Counted from the stretch's first letter, positions 1 to 7,792 are shown. The stretch is DNA of 64,000 bases from Halorussus salinisoli (GCA_005239435.1 SZNP01000001.1:1116001-1180000), one strand, 5' to 3'. Translations and numbers: made by a program. Notes: a model not told the origin generated them from the letters alone.

Positions 1-1
1 C

Positions 2-370
2 ACCACCATCTCGCCGTCCGTCTTCGGCCAGCACCTCGCCCGTCAGGCGCTCGGCGAGCGCGAGGAGTCGATTCTGGCCGAGAATCGCGAACTCGCGGCG
101 CACAACGGCGAGCGCGTCCGGGAGTTCGTCGCTACGCACGACCTGTCGTGGTACGACCCGGTCGGCGTCAACGGCTTCGTGTCGGTTCCGGACGGATTCT
201 CGGGGAGCGAGGAGTTCTGCCGGACGGTCGTAGAGGAAGAGAGCGTCGTCCTCGCGCCGGGCGAGCTGTTCGGCTACGACGACTACTTCCGTATCGGGTT
301 CGGCCTGCCGACCGACGAACTGGAAGAGGGACTCTCGCGGGTCGGCGACTGCATCGAGCGACACGGCTAA
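2..370 (+). CDS. Aminotransferase class I/II, C-terminal part (cut by window start)
   Basis: The reading frame is open from the first base and ends at TAA 368-370, giving 122 residues of a protein that begins outside the window. It looks like the small C-terminal domain of a PLP-dependent fold-type I aminotransferase: a helix rich in Arg/Glu, then 'GVNGFVSVPDG', a stretch ending 'VLAPGELFGYDDYFRIGFG' with the Arg that in this family binds the substrate carboxylate, and a final amphipathic helix. The PLP lysine lies upstream and is not visible. Substrate cannot be assigned from this fragment. Confidence 0.8.
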   Translation, partial: TTISPSVFGQHLARQALGEREESILAENRELAAHNGERVREFVATHDLSWYDPVGVNGFVSVPDGFSGSEEFCRTVVEEESVVLAPGELFGYDDYFRIGFGLPTDELEEGLSRVGDCIERHG

Positions 371-603
371 TCGGGGTCGGCGCACTCGTGTCGATACGAC
401 GTATCACGAATTGGAGCTATTCGTCGAAACGTTCGTAGCTTTGGTTTTGAAACTTTTAGACAGCTCTCGTCCCGTCGTAAAACGTCAGCCGCCATCGTGA
501 AACCAGGAGAAATCGGCCATCGGTGCGGAAAACGAACAAATTTCCGCTAACGCTCTCCCCTTTATATGGGGTTGGGGGTTCTGGGTGAGAGTAGGTCATC
601 ACG

Positions 604-873
604 ATGTCGAATGCGCCCTCCCCACTCAACGAACGGACGACCCGACTTCCAGACGACACTCGCTCGGAACTGCGAGACGGCGTCGAGTCGGCGCTCGAAA
701 CGCTCACGGCTCCGTTCCGGTTCGCCGGATTCTGGTCGGCCGTGGTCCTCCCGGTCGTCTACCTGCCGATGCTCGCTGGCGGTATCACCGCCGACGAACG
801 GTCGGTTTTCGCCGTCCTCCTCGCGGCCCACGTGCTCGCGCTGGTCGTCGGGCACGGTTACCGGAGCAACTGA
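604..873 (+). CDS. Small haloarchaeal membrane protein, unknown function
   Basis: 89 residues. An acidic N-terminal half (to about residue 35) is followed by two hydrophobic segments, about 38-60 and 68-84, so a two-helix membrane protein is likely. A TATA-like tttatatggg lies at 561-570, about 40 bases before the ATG, which supports this start and a short leader. I do not recognise a family. It stands alone between the aminotransferase and the aIF5A operon and reads the same way. Codon use is typical of the GC-rich backbone. Confidence 0.65.
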   Translation: MSNAPSPLNERTTRLPDDTRSELRDGVESALETLTAPFRFAGFWSAVVLPVVYLPMLAGGITADERSVFAVLLAAHVLALVVGHGYRSN

Positions 874-1112
874 CGACCTCCTGACACCCCGTCGGTATCC
901 CCGACGATGCTCCTCCGCTCTCCGTCCGCGAGTTGCCTCCCTCCCCGTTCGCTGCCCGCCCGCTCACGGTCCTCGCTGACGCGCTCCCTCCGTTCGCTTC
1001 TCTCCGCTCGCTTCTCCGCTCGGTCCGCTGACGGTATCCGTCTCCGTCCCCGATACTCTCCCGACTCGCCACGTATCGCGTCGGCCCGAAACGCTGGAAA
1101 TCCCATTCCAAA

Positions 1113-1122
1113 CCGTTTATAC
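1113..1122 (+). promoter_or_regulatory. Promoter of the aIF5A-agmatinase operon
   Basis: A TATA-like element (ccgtttatac) lies about 25-30 bases before the ATG at 1146. That is the spacing expected for a leaderless haloarchaeal transcript starting at or next to the initiation codon. Confidence 0.55.
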
Positions 1123-1145
1123 TACCCCGGACGCTATCCCGGCGT

Positions 1146-1526
1146 ATGGCAAAAGAGCAGAAGGAAGTACGAGACCTCCAAGAAGGTAACTACGTGATGA
1201 TCGACGATGCGGCGTGCGTTATCAACTCCTACAGCACGGCCAAGCCCGGCAAGCACGGAAGTGCGAAGGCCCGCATCGACGCCGAGGGCGTCTTCGACGG
1301 CAAGAAGCGAAGTCTCTCCCAACCCGTGGACGCCAAGATTTGGGTCCCCATCGTCGAGCGCAAGCAAGGTCAGGTCGTCTCGGTCGAGAGCGACGACATC
1401 GCGCAGGTCATGGACCTCGAAACCTACGAGACCATCACCATCAAGACTCCCGGTGACGTGGACCTCTCGCCCGACGACGAGATCGAGTACCTCCAGATGG
1501 AAGAACAGCGGAAGATTCTCGAGTAG
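1146..1526 (+). CDS. eif5A: Translation initiation factor aIF5A
   Basis: 126 residues, the normal archaeal length. aIF5A/EF-P family: an N-terminal SH3-like domain (to about residue 70) and a C-terminal OB domain. The hypusination loop reads [12 protein letters not shown], and Lys36, between G and H, is the residue expected to be modified. The factor binds the ribosomal E site and helps peptide-bond formation at difficult sequences. The next gene starts one base after the stop codon, so the two are almost certainly one transcript. The modification enzyme deoxyhypusine synthase is encoded 2.6 kb downstream. Confidence 0.96.
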   Translation: MAKEQKEVRDLQEGNYVMIDDAACVINSYSTAKPGKHGSAKARIDAEGVFDGKKRSLSQPVDAKIWVPIVERKQGQVVSVESDDIAQVMDLETYETITIKTPGDVDLSPDDEIEYLQMEEQRKILE

Positions 1527-2372
1527 ATGTTTCCCGGCGCGTCCGCCGACCGCGAGGCGGCGGCCTACGTGGTGGTGGGTGCGCCGCTCGACGTTTCCAC
1601 GACGTTCCAACCCGGTGCGCGATTCGGTCCCGACCGAATCCGCCAGTTTTCCTGGACGTACGACGACTACGACGCCCGCACCGACCGACACTTCTCGGAC
1701 CTCGCGGTCCACGACCACGGCGACGTTCGAGCGTGGGACGACGCCGCGGAGTATCTGGAGTATCTGGAGGGCGTCCTGACCGACGTCCGGCGGGACGACG
1801 CCGTTCCGCTCCTGCTCGGCGGCGAACACACGGTAACGGTCGCGGGCGTGCGAGCGACCGACCCCGACACCTACGTCTGTCTCGACGCCCACCTCGACCT
1901 CCGCGAGGAGTACGACGGCAACCCGCTGAGTCACGCCACCGTGACCCGCCACGCTCTCGACGTCGCGGACGAAGCCGTCGTCCTCGGCGCGAGAACCGGG
2001 AGCCAAGCGGAGTACGAGCGCGCCAGCGAGTCGGACGTGACGGTCGTTCCTCCGGAAGACGTGGCCGACTGGACGCCGGAGTTCGGCGACGAGTCGGTCT
2101 ACCTCAGCGTGGACATCGACGGTGCGGACCCGGGATTCGCACCCGGCACGGGGACGATGGAACCGTTCGGCCTCACCCCCCGCGAGATGCGCGACGTTGT
2201 CCGCGACGTCGCCGAGTCCGGCGACGTGACCGGCTTCGACGTGGTGGAGGTCAACGACCGCGACGACGGCCAGTCCGCGGCGCTCGGCGGGAAGTTGCTC
2301 CGCGAGTTCGCGTTCTCGGACGCCGACTCCTCGGTTTCGGATGCCGATTCCCCGGCGTCCGACGCCGAGTAG
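1527..2372 (+). CDS. speB: Agmatinase-like ureohydrolase, linked to aIF5A modification
   Basis: 281 residues of the arginase/agmatinase (ureohydrolase) family. Mn-binding motifs are in order: GGEH (His101), DAHLD (Asp120, His122, Asp124) and SVDIDGADP (Asp196, Asp198). Family activity is hydrolysis of agmatine to putrescine and urea. The ATG abuts the aIF5A stop codon, so the two genes are co-transcribed. Published work on halophilic archaea links an agmatinase-like protein next to aIF5A to hypusine formation from agmatine, so the true substrate may be an agmatine adduct on the protein. The usual GGDHS and HGT motifs are here GGEHT and SHAT. The last 20 residues are a low-complexity Ser/Asp/Ala tail. 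Confidence 0.88.
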   Translation: MFPGASADREAAAYVVVGAPLDVSTTFQPGARFGPDRIRQFSWTYDDYDARTDRHFSDLAVHDHGDVRAWDDAAEYLEYLEGVLTDVRRDDAVPLLLGGEHTVTVAGVRATDPDTYVCLDAHLDLREEYDGNPLSHATVTRHALDVADEAVVLGARTGSQAEYERASESDVTVVPPEDVADWTPEFGDESVYLSVDIDGADPGFAPGTGTMEPFGLTPREMRDVVRDVAESGDVTGFDVVEVNDRDDGQSAALGGKLLREFAFSDADSSVSDADSPASDAE

Positions 2373-2407
2373 GTCGAACGGCGAACGGATCGGACGGACG
2401 ACCGAAG

Positions 2408-2445
2408 CAATATTTCTGTTTCTTTTGCACCCCTTTACGTTTCCT
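2408..2445 (+). terminator. T-rich terminator after the aIF5A operon
   Basis: Several T runs (tatttctgtttcttttgc, then ccctttacgtttcc) follow the agmatinase stop codon by about 40 bases. This is the form archaeal intrinsic terminators usually take. Confidence 0.45.
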
Positions 2446-2474
2446 ACACAATTGACTACTAGTCTCTCGGGCAC

Positions 2475-2533
2475 ACGCTGGCACAGCGTCGTCGGGAGCG
2501 AAGCAAGGCTCGGAAGACGCGGGTCGTCTTCCG
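2475..2533. other. Two adjacent hairpins between agmatinase and Nif3-like gene
   Basis: ACGCTG-gca-CAGCGT at 2475-2489 and CGGAAGAC-7 nt-GTCTTCCG at 2511-2533 are perfect inverted repeats. They could be processing signals, an operator, or part of the leader of the next gene. No known riboswitch motif was recognised. Confidence 0.35.
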
Positions 2534-2613
2534 GTGACCGTTCGACACCGAACCGAGAAGACGAACGGAGATACAGATACAAGCCCCTCGCTCTGCAACT
2601 GACGAGATAGAAC

Positions 2614-3381
2614 ATGGACCTCACCGAGTTAGTCGAGCGATACGACGAGGAGCTACGTACCAGCGACTTCGCCGACGTGGACGCCAGCGCCAACGGCCTG
2701 CAGGTCGGCCCGGACCACTGCGAGGTCGAGACCGTCGCGTTCGCGGTGGACGCCGCCGAGCAGACCGTCGAGGCCGCGGCCGACAGCGGCGCGGACGCGC
2801 TCGTGACCCACCACGGTCTCTCGTGGGGTGGCATCGAGCGCGTGTCCGGTCGCCAGTACGACCGCATCGCGCCGCTCGTCGAGAACGACGTGGCGCTGTA
2901 CGTCTCCCACCTCCCGCTCGACGCCCACCCCGAGTTGGGCAACGCCGCCGGAATCGCCGACCTGCTCGGTCTCGAAGACCGGGAGCCGTTCGGACAGATG
3001 GGACCGGAACACGTCGGCCAGCGCGGGCGCGCGCCCGACTCGATTCCGACCGACCGCCTGCGCGAGACCCTCGAAACCGAACTCGACCACTTCGGACAGG
3101 GCGTGCGCGTCCTCGACTTCGGCCCGGAGCAGGTCGAAGACGTCGCCATCGTGACCGGAAGCGGCGTCGATTGGCTGGACGAAGCCGTCGAGTCGGGAGC
3201 AGATGCCCTGATTACGGGCGAGGGCAAGCAGAAGGTCTACCACGAGGCGCGCGAGGCCGGACTGACCGTCTTCCTCGCGGGTCACTACGCCACAGAGACG
3301 TTCGGCGTCCAGTCGCTACAGTCGCTCGCAGAGGACTGGGGGTTAGAGACGACCTACGTCGACGCGCCGACCGGGTTGTGA
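2614..3381 (+). CDS. Nif3-like dinuclear metal centre protein (YbgI/DUF34)
   Basis: 255 residues, the length of the single-domain Nif3/YbgI family, which forms toroidal hexamers with a two-metal site. Visible motifs: VTHHG (about 62-66), SHLPLDAH (about 97-104), TGEGKQKVYHEA and the C-terminal GHYATETFG, which together supply the His/Asp/Glu ligands. The biochemical role of the family is not firmly established; some members are annotated as GTP cyclohydrolase type 2, and I would not carry that name over. It reads with the hypusination genes on either side, and the DUF488 gene follows 5 bases after its stop codon. Confidence 0.88.
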   Translation: MDLTELVERYDEELRTSDFADVDASANGLQVGPDHCEVETVAFAVDAAEQTVEAAADSGADALVTHHGLSWGGIERVSGRQYDRIAPLVENDVALYVSHLPLDAHPELGNAAGIADLLGLEDREPFGQMGPEHVGQRGRAPDSIPTDRLRETLETELDHFGQGVRVLDFGPEQVEDVAIVTGSGVDWLDEAVESGADALITGEGKQKVYHEAREAGLTVFLAGHYATETFGVQSLQSLAEDWGLETTYVDAPTGL

Positions 3382-3386
3382 GTTCG

Positions 3387-3809
3387 ATGCCGACCGCTAC
3401 GCACGAACTCCGCGACACCTACCACGCCGCGCTCCAGCACGGCCACGTCGATCCCGACGACGAGGACCTCGTGGTGGGCGTCGTTCGACGACCCGTCTAC
3501 GGCATCGAGAACTATCTCGACCGAAACGTTCCGGCGCTCGCCCCGCCCGACGACTTGCTGAACGAGTTCGAGCGAGTGGTCGAGTCGGCCGACGAGACGA
3601 CTCACGACGAGGCGTGGGCCGAGGTGGAGTTCGACGAGCGGTACCGCGACCACCTCCGGGACCCCGAACCGCGGCGGGCGATGGACGACCTGCTAGCGGA
3701 ACTCGAATCGCGGGACGTGTGGCTCGTCTGCTACGAGAACACCGACCAGAAGCGGTGTCACCGAACGATTCTGAAGACCGTACTGGAGGAACGAACCGGC
3801 GAGGTCTGA
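3387..3809 (+). CDS. DUF488 family protein
   Basis: 140 residues from the ATG at 3387, five bases after the Nif3-like stop, so probably co-transcribed. The C-terminal part contains VWLVCYENTDQKRCHRTIL, the conserved DUF488 region in which a Cys and a CHR triad are typical. The N-terminal part includes a short 'RRPVYG' segment. The family is widespread and uncharacterised; a nuclease-like or redox role has been guessed only from conserved Cys/His. The reading frame is open far upstream, but the earlier part overlaps Nif3 in another frame and is not coding-like. Confidence 0.75.
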   Translation: MPTATHELRDTYHAALQHGHVDPDDEDLVVGVVRRPVYGIENYLDRNVPALAPPDDLLNEFERVVESADETTHDEAWAEVEFDERYRDHLRDPEPRRAMDDLLAELESRDVWLVCYENTDQKRCHRTILKTVLEERTGEV

Positions 3810-3855
3810 GCCGTGGTACCGAAGAACGGTCGGCCGACTAAGTCCCGGTGAAAAG

Positions 3856-4120
3856 GATAATATTAAAACCCCTCCGTTCAACTTGAATAACGTGTCCGCC
3901 GGGTTTCAACAACCCGAGAAGGTTGCCGGAGCTACGGTCACGCGACGGTTCTCGGCGGAGACGGGCCGCGGCCAACCGGCCCCGACAGCCGACCCTCCGG
4001 GTGCGGCTAATTGAACCGCCGCTGGCGTCCGACCACCGCTACGCGGGCCCCCGTGGCAGTTGGCACTACAGTTTTCCGAGGGAAACCGCGGCGTTGAATG
4101 TCCTCCCCGAGTAGGGTACG
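3856..4120 (+). ncRNA. Candidate structured RNA or long structured leader before deoxyhypusine synthase
   Basis: An AT-rich promoter-like patch (ataatattaaaac, 3858-3870) is followed by about 230 GC-rich bases with nested inverted repeats. An outer pair CCGCCG / CGGCGG brackets a hairpin CGGGTT-tcaac-AACCCG and a pair GAGAA / TTCTC. Further on come GGGCC-10 nt-GGCCC and AGCCG-ACCC-tcc-GGGT-gCGGCT. No open frame here looks coding. The motifs of RNase P RNA (GGAAAGTC) and SRP RNA (GGAAGGGAGCAGC) are absent. Either a separate RNA or an unusually long 5' leader of the gene at 4123 would fit. Confidence 0.35.
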
Positions 4121-4122
4121 GT

Positions 4123-5184
4123 ATGAGCGACGACTCCTCCGACGAGTCTCACGACCATCACGACGAGGAACACCACAAACCGCACCGCGAGGAGTTCCAC
4201 CACGACCCCATCGCCCACGCCGAGGTCGGGTCCGGGATGACCGTCGGCGAGTTGGCCGACTCCTACGGCGACGCGGGCATCGGCGCGGCCGACGTTCACC
4301 GGGCGGTGGACATCTACGCCGAGATGCTCGGCGACGACGACGTGACCAACTTCTTCGGACTCGCTGGCGCGATGGTACCGACCGGAATGCGGAAAATCGT
4401 GGCCGACCTCATCCGGGACGGTCACGTCGACGCGCTGGTGACGACCGGCGCGAACCTGACCCACGACGCCATCGAGGCTATCGGCGGCAAGCACCACCAC
4501 GGCACCGAAGACCCGGGCGAGGACCGGAGTCTCCGGGACCACGACGAGCAGTTGCGCGACGAGCAGGTGGACCGCATCTACAACGTCTACCTCCCCCAGG
4601 AACACTTCGCGCTGTTCGAGAACCACCTGCGCTCGGAGGTCTTCCCCGCAGTCGAGGGCGACGGCGCGGTCAGCATCCAGCGCCTGACGGAAGCGTTGGG
4701 CCGAGCGAACAGCGAGGTCAACGAGCGCGAGGGCGTCGAAGAGGGCGCGGGCGTCGCGGCCGCGGCCTACGAGAACGACGTGCCCATCTACTGTCCGGCG
4801 ATTCAGGACTCCGTCCTCGGGTTGCAGGCGTGGATGTACTCCCAGACCGCCGACTTCACGCTCGACGCGCTGGCCGACATGACGACGATTACCGACCAGG
4901 CGTTCGAGGCCGAGAAGTCGGGCGCGATGGTGGTCGGCGGCGGCGTGCCGAAGAACTACGTCCTCCAGACCATGCTGGTCTCGCCGGAGGCCTACGACTA
5001 CGCGGTCCAGTTGACGATGGACCCGCCACAGACCGGCGGTCTCTCGGGCGCGACGCTGGACGAGGCCCGGTCGTGGGGCAAACTGGAGAAGGCCGCACGG
5101 AACGCGTCGGTCTACGCCGACGCGACGATTACGCTCCCTCTCGTGGTCGCGGCGGCCCGCGAGCGAATCGAGACCGAGGAGTGA
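4123..5184 (+). CDS. dys: Deoxyhypusine synthase
   Basis: 353 residues, DHS family. The enzyme transfers an aminobutyl (or, in halophiles, agmatine-derived) group to the aIF5A lysine using NAD. Seen: NFFGLAGAMVPTGMR and TTGANLTHD near the start of the fold, VPIYCPAIQDS, GGGVPKNY, and SWGK with Lys320, which aligns with catalytic Lys329 of the human enzyme, followed by VYADATITLPL. The start at 4123 is chosen because the upstream 21 codons lie in the structured GC-rich stretch. Oddities: nine histidines in the first 35 residues and an internal HHH at about residue 127, which might bind metal. It belongs functionally with aIF5A and the agmatinase-like gene. Confidence 0.93.
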   Translation: MSDDSSDESHDHHDEEHHKPHREEFHHDPIAHAEVGSGMTVGELADSYGDAGIGAADVHRAVDIYAEMLGDDDVTNFFGLAGAMVPTGMRKIVADLIRDGHVDALVTTGANLTHDAIEAIGGKHHHGTEDPGEDRSLRDHDEQLRDEQVDRIYNVYLPQEHFALFENHLRSEVFPAVEGDGAVSIQRLTEALGRANSEVNEREGVEEGAGVAAAAYENDVPIYCPAIQDSVLGLQAWMYSQTADFTLDALADMTTITDQAFEAEKSGAMVVGGGVPKNYVLQTMLVSPEAYDYAVQLTMDPPQTGGLSGATLDEARSWGKLEKAARNASVYADATITLPLVVAAARERIETEE

Positions 5185-5295
5185 GCGGTTTTCGTCGCTC
5201 GTTCGCTCGGGGCGACGAACTCCGAGTTTGCGCTCGGTAACACGAACACCGACGACCGCCCGGGGACACGAAGCACCGTCCGGGGACTGAAGGGG

Positions 5296-5598
5296 CTAGA
5301 TCGGGTCGTCTGGGTCGTGTTCGTCGGCTATCCGCGAGGCCTCGGCCGCGTACTGCTCGCGCTCGTCGGGGTCGTCTACGCTCCCGAGGTTGTCCTCCGA
5401 CACGTCGAGCGCGGCGGTAGTGTCGCGCTCGTCCGAGAAACTGGTGAGCGCGCGCTCCTTGCGGAAGTAGCGTTTCCCGTCGGTCGTGGCGTACACGAGG
5501 ATGACGAGGTTCTGCTCGTCGTCGGAGTAGGTGCGCTCGACCAACCAGACTCGGACCTCCTCGTCGGCGTCGTCGTCCGCGTCGACGTCTGTCGCCAT
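5296..5598 (-). CDS. Haloarchaeal hypothetical protein
   Basis: 100 residues starting at ATG 5598. The core VRVWLVERTYSDDEQNLVILVYATTDGKRYFRKERAL looks like a small antiparallel beta-sheet protein. The first 15 residues and the tail are strongly acidic (DDDADEE, DEHDPDD). No family recognised. It is divergent from the SprT-like gene, with about 90 bases between the two starts. The longer reading frame upstream of this ATG overlaps the SprT-like gene antisense and is rejected. Confidence 0.65.
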   Translation of the reverse strand: MATDVDADDDADEEVRVWLVERTYSDDEQNLVILVYATTDGKRYFRKERALTSFSDERDTTAALDVSEDNLGSVDDPDEREQYAAEASRIADEHDPDDPI

Positions 5599-5685
5599 GA
5601 CTGACCGGACGACCGACGCGTGCTTAGTCGTTCGGGAAACCCTCATGAGGGAGGCGTTCGTCGGGGCCGCCAAGGAGACTCCAGC

Positions 5686-6321
5686 GTGTCCGACTCCCAC
5701 CGTCTCTCGCCCGACGACGGCCCCGAGAAATCGCCGACGGTCCGGGCGCTGGCCCACGCCGAGACCCACGAGGAGTTGATTCTGGGGTCGCGGGCGTACT
5801 GTCGGGAGGCGGCCCGCAGGTACGACTTCGACGTGGAGTTCACGCTGGTCGAGTGGGACGTCTCGACTCGCGCGAAGCGCCGGGCCGCCGCGGTCAAGCG
5901 CCCGAAGATTCCTGACGCCGAGGTCGGCGACCCGGTGGACTGGCGGGCCGCGGCCGAGCGCGTGGGGACCACGCCGTCGGACCTCCGGACCTGCACGCTC
6001 TCGCTGACGTGGGCCGCCTTCGACTCGTTCGACGTGGGCGAGTGGACGACGACGCTCCGTCACGAACTGATTCACGTCGAGCAGTTCCAGCGCTACGGCA
6101 CGACAGACCACGGCCCGGCGTTCCGAGAGCGCGCCGAGACGGTGGACGCGACGGTTCGATGTCCGCCGTTCGCCGACCCGAAGTACGTCCTGACCTGTGC
6201 CGACTGCGGTGCGGTGGTCGGACGGCGCTACCGCGACTGTAAACTGGTCCGGAAGCACGACCAGTATCGGTCGTCGTGCTGTGGCGCGTCGGTGGCGTGT
6301 TCGGGACCGGACGGCGAGTGA
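5686..6321 (+). CDS. SprT-like zinc metalloprotease family protein
   Basis: 211 residues from a GTG start at 5686. The catalytic motif HELIH (His126, Glu127, His130) is followed by DHGPAF (His142), the usual third ligand of the SprT family. The C-terminal part carries a zinc-ribbon pattern C-x2-C ... SCCGAS (about residues 164-200). Eukaryotic relatives (Spartan) degrade DNA-protein crosslinks; the archaeal role is not established. GTG is preferred over the ATG at 5620 because the added 22 residues look non-coding and would close up the divergent promoter region. Confidence 0.82.
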   Translation: MSDSHRLSPDDGPEKSPTVRALAHAETHEELILGSRAYCREAARRYDFDVEFTLVEWDVSTRAKRRAAAVKRPKIPDAEVGDPVDWRAAAERVGTTPSDLRTCTLSLTWAAFDSFDVGEWTTTLRHELIHVEQFQRYGTTDHGPAFRERAETVDATVRCPPFADPKYVLTCADCGAVVGRRYRDCKLVRKHDQYRSSCCGASVACSGPDGE

Positions 6322-6334
6322 CAAATGTATTTAT

Positions 6335-6363
6335 GTCTTAAAGACGTATTCTTATTTCTTTAG
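6335..6363 (+). terminator. Terminator after the SprT-like gene
   Basis: A short inverted repeat (GTCTT-a-AAGAC, 6335-6345) followed by a T-rich tail (attcttatttcttt) begins 14 bases after the stop codon. Confidence 0.5.
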
Positions 6364-6403
6364 GTATCTCGAAGATTGTTCTAACTACTCCGGCGCGTGC
6401 TGT

Positions 6404-6425
6404 CGCGGCGCTCACGAGCGCCGCG
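6404..6425. other. Strong GC hairpin in convergent intergenic region 6322-6640
   Basis: CGCGGCGCT-cacg-AGCGCCGCG forms a 9-bp perfect stem with a tetraloop. It sits between the convergent SprT-like and glycosyltransferase genes, so it may act in both directions as a terminator or transcript end. The rest of the region (6426-6560) is very GC-rich with a repeated GAGGACCGCA; I see no gene in it. Confidence 0.4.
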
Positions 6426-6640
6426 CCAAGGCGCGCGAGGGCCGAGGACCGCAGCGTAGCGAGGACCGCAGGCGGTTGGGGAGGCGTGAGGTCCGCGGTC
6501 GCGGTTGCGGTGCTGTGCAGTGCGGGGCCGTGCGGGAGACTCCTCGGTTCAAGAAGTAGCTAGCTTCTCGCTACCTTCGAACCAGTGTCACAAGCCAATA
6601 GCTACAGAAGTAGCTTCTCCCTCTCCGTCACGACTCCCCG

Positions 6641-7333
6641 TCAGTAGTCCGCCCTGAGCCGCCGCCAGTCCAGTCGCAGGTAGTGATACAGCGTCCCCGT
6701 CAGTCCCGACTGCGCGACTCGCCGTCCGGAGGTCTTCGCCAGCACGTCCGGATGGTAGTCCGTCGCCCACTCCCGGCCCAACTCCCGACTGAACGCGGTG
6801 TCCTCGTTCGGGACGTTCGGAAAGCCGCCCGCCGCGAAGTAGGCGTCCCGGCGGACGAAGCAGTTGAACCCCGGCAGGACCGGCCGGTCGAGTCGCGGGA
6901 ACGCGTGGTTGATGGTCGCTTCTACCAGTTTGGCCCGAATCGGGCCGACCATCCGACACCGCGAGGACGCCGCGGCGAGGTCCTCTCGGCGCGCGAACTC
7001 CAGCATCGAATCGAGGTACTCCGGCCGGAGTACGGTGTCGGCGTCCACGAACGCCAGCCAGTCGCCGTCGGTCCGCTCCGCGCCGCGATGGCGTGCATCG
7101 CCGATGTTCGGCACGAAGTCGTCGCCGCCGTCGGCGGCGGGCCGGGGTTGGTGGACCACTGCGGCGTCGTAGCGCCGGGCGACTGCGGGAGTGGCGTCGT
7201 CGCTGTCGCCGTCCACGACCACTACCTCGTAGTCGCGGGCGGTGCGCTGGTCGCGGATGCTCTCCAACGTCGCGGGGAGCGAGGCCTGCTCGTCTTTCGC
7301 GGGCACGACGAAACTGACCGCAGGGTCTGGCAT
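6641..7333 (-). CDS. Family 2 glycosyltransferase
   Basis: 230 residues, GT-A fold of CAZy family GT2. SFVVPAKDEQ at residues 7-16 begins the nucleotide-sugar domain, VVVVDGDSDDAT follows at 37-48, and the metal/nucleotide DxD is DAD at 97-99. A GFNCFVRRDAYFAAGGF segment resembles the acceptor-side region of the family. No transmembrane segment was found, so it is probably a peripheral enzyme adding a sugar to a lipid or glycoprotein. It is the last backbone gene before the repeat-bounded island and has normal GC-rich codon use. Confidence 0.88.
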   Translation of the reverse strand: MPDPAVSFVVPAKDEQASLPATLESIRDQRTARDYEVVVVDGDSDDATPAVARRYDAAVVHQPRPAADGGDDFVPNIGDARHRGAERTDGDWLAFVDADTVLRPEYLDSMLEFARREDLAAASSRCRMVGPIRAKLVEATINHAFPRLDRPVLPGFNCFVRRDAYFAAGGFPNVPNEDTAFSRELGREWATDYHPDVLAKTSGRRVAQSGLTGTLYHYLRLDWRRLRADY

Positions 7334-7476
7334 GATTGTCGAGAGGCAGACGTTTTACCGAGTCGTGGTGTTCGCCGGGAAGGAGTAAGGGTCTTTTCAC
7401 CGGAGCCGATAGGTCGAGGTGGCCGATGACGAGGCACGCGCTCCGAACTGGTCTCGGCAACCAGTCGTGACGAGCC

Positions 7477-7493
7477 CTATGAGTGCCGAGGCC
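7477..7493. repeat. Left copy of 17-bp direct repeat bounding the 7.5-18.7 kb island
   Basis: The sequence ctatgagtgccgaggcc is repeated exactly at 18652-18668. GC-rich backbone lies to the left, AT-richer sequence to the right. It may be an attachment site or recombination scar. A perfect 16-bp palindrome, TCTTTGGTACCAAAGA, lies just inside at 7497-7512. Confidence 0.6.
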
Positions 7494-7624
7494 CCATCTT
7501 TGGTACCAAAGACCATCGGGTGCGCCCCCGACCTCGTATCTAGTAAAACTAACTGTTCTGGAACAGTGCGATCTCGTGACTTCCATCGAACTCCTGCTCG
7601 CGTGGGTGCTCGTCGCTGGACGCC

Positions 7625-7792
7625 TAGCAATTACACGGGATTACGTGGACAGAGTACAAGCCCAATGCAGTCTGGCTCTCGAAGCGTGTCCGCCGCAGCA
7701 ACAAGCCATCCCGGGAATTCGAAGACTACGCTCTGGAATTCCTCCACGACTGGCTCTACTCAAATCCCGATTCACTCGTCGATAATGGATGA
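7625..7792 (+). pseudogene. Fragment of an unrecognised protein near the island's left end
   Basis: Just after an in-frame TAG at 7625-7627, the frame reads as a protein-like C-terminus: ITWTEYKPNAVWLSKR ... REFEDYALEFLHDWLYSNPD, ending at TGA 7790-7792. The composition (aromatic, amphipathic, ordinary codon use) differs from the random frames around it, but no start codon or N-terminal part was found. I read it as the broken end of a gene lost when the island formed or decayed. Family unknown. Confidence 0.4.

Noticed and set aside
1134..3227. Long minus-strand frames opposite real genes (here, and at 36168-37556, 53769-55400 and elsewhere)
   Set aside because: They are antisense shadows caused by high GC at third positions; the plus or opposite strand carries clear family motifs.
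3900..3918. tRNA T-arm-like stem-loop (CGGGT-TTCAACA-ACCCG)
   Set aside because: No acceptor stem, anticodon arm or D arm can be placed around it; upstream sequence is AT-rich promoter-like DNA.
3890..4110. RNase P RNA or SRP RNA
   Set aside because: The invariant GGAAAGTC of RNase P and GGAAGGGAGCAGC of SRP RNA are absent. It is kept only as an unnamed candidate RNA.
5050..5184. Apparent loss of the catalytic lysine of deoxyhypusine synthase next to VYADA
   Set aside because: In the human enzyme Lys329 lies in SWGK, about nine residues before the VYADA segment. SWGK is present here (Lys320), so the active site is intact.
6426..6560. Insertion-element end in the GC-rich stretch with repeated GAGGACCGCA
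   Set aside because: No inverted termini, target duplication or transposase fragment; the repeat is short and may be low-complexity GC sequence.
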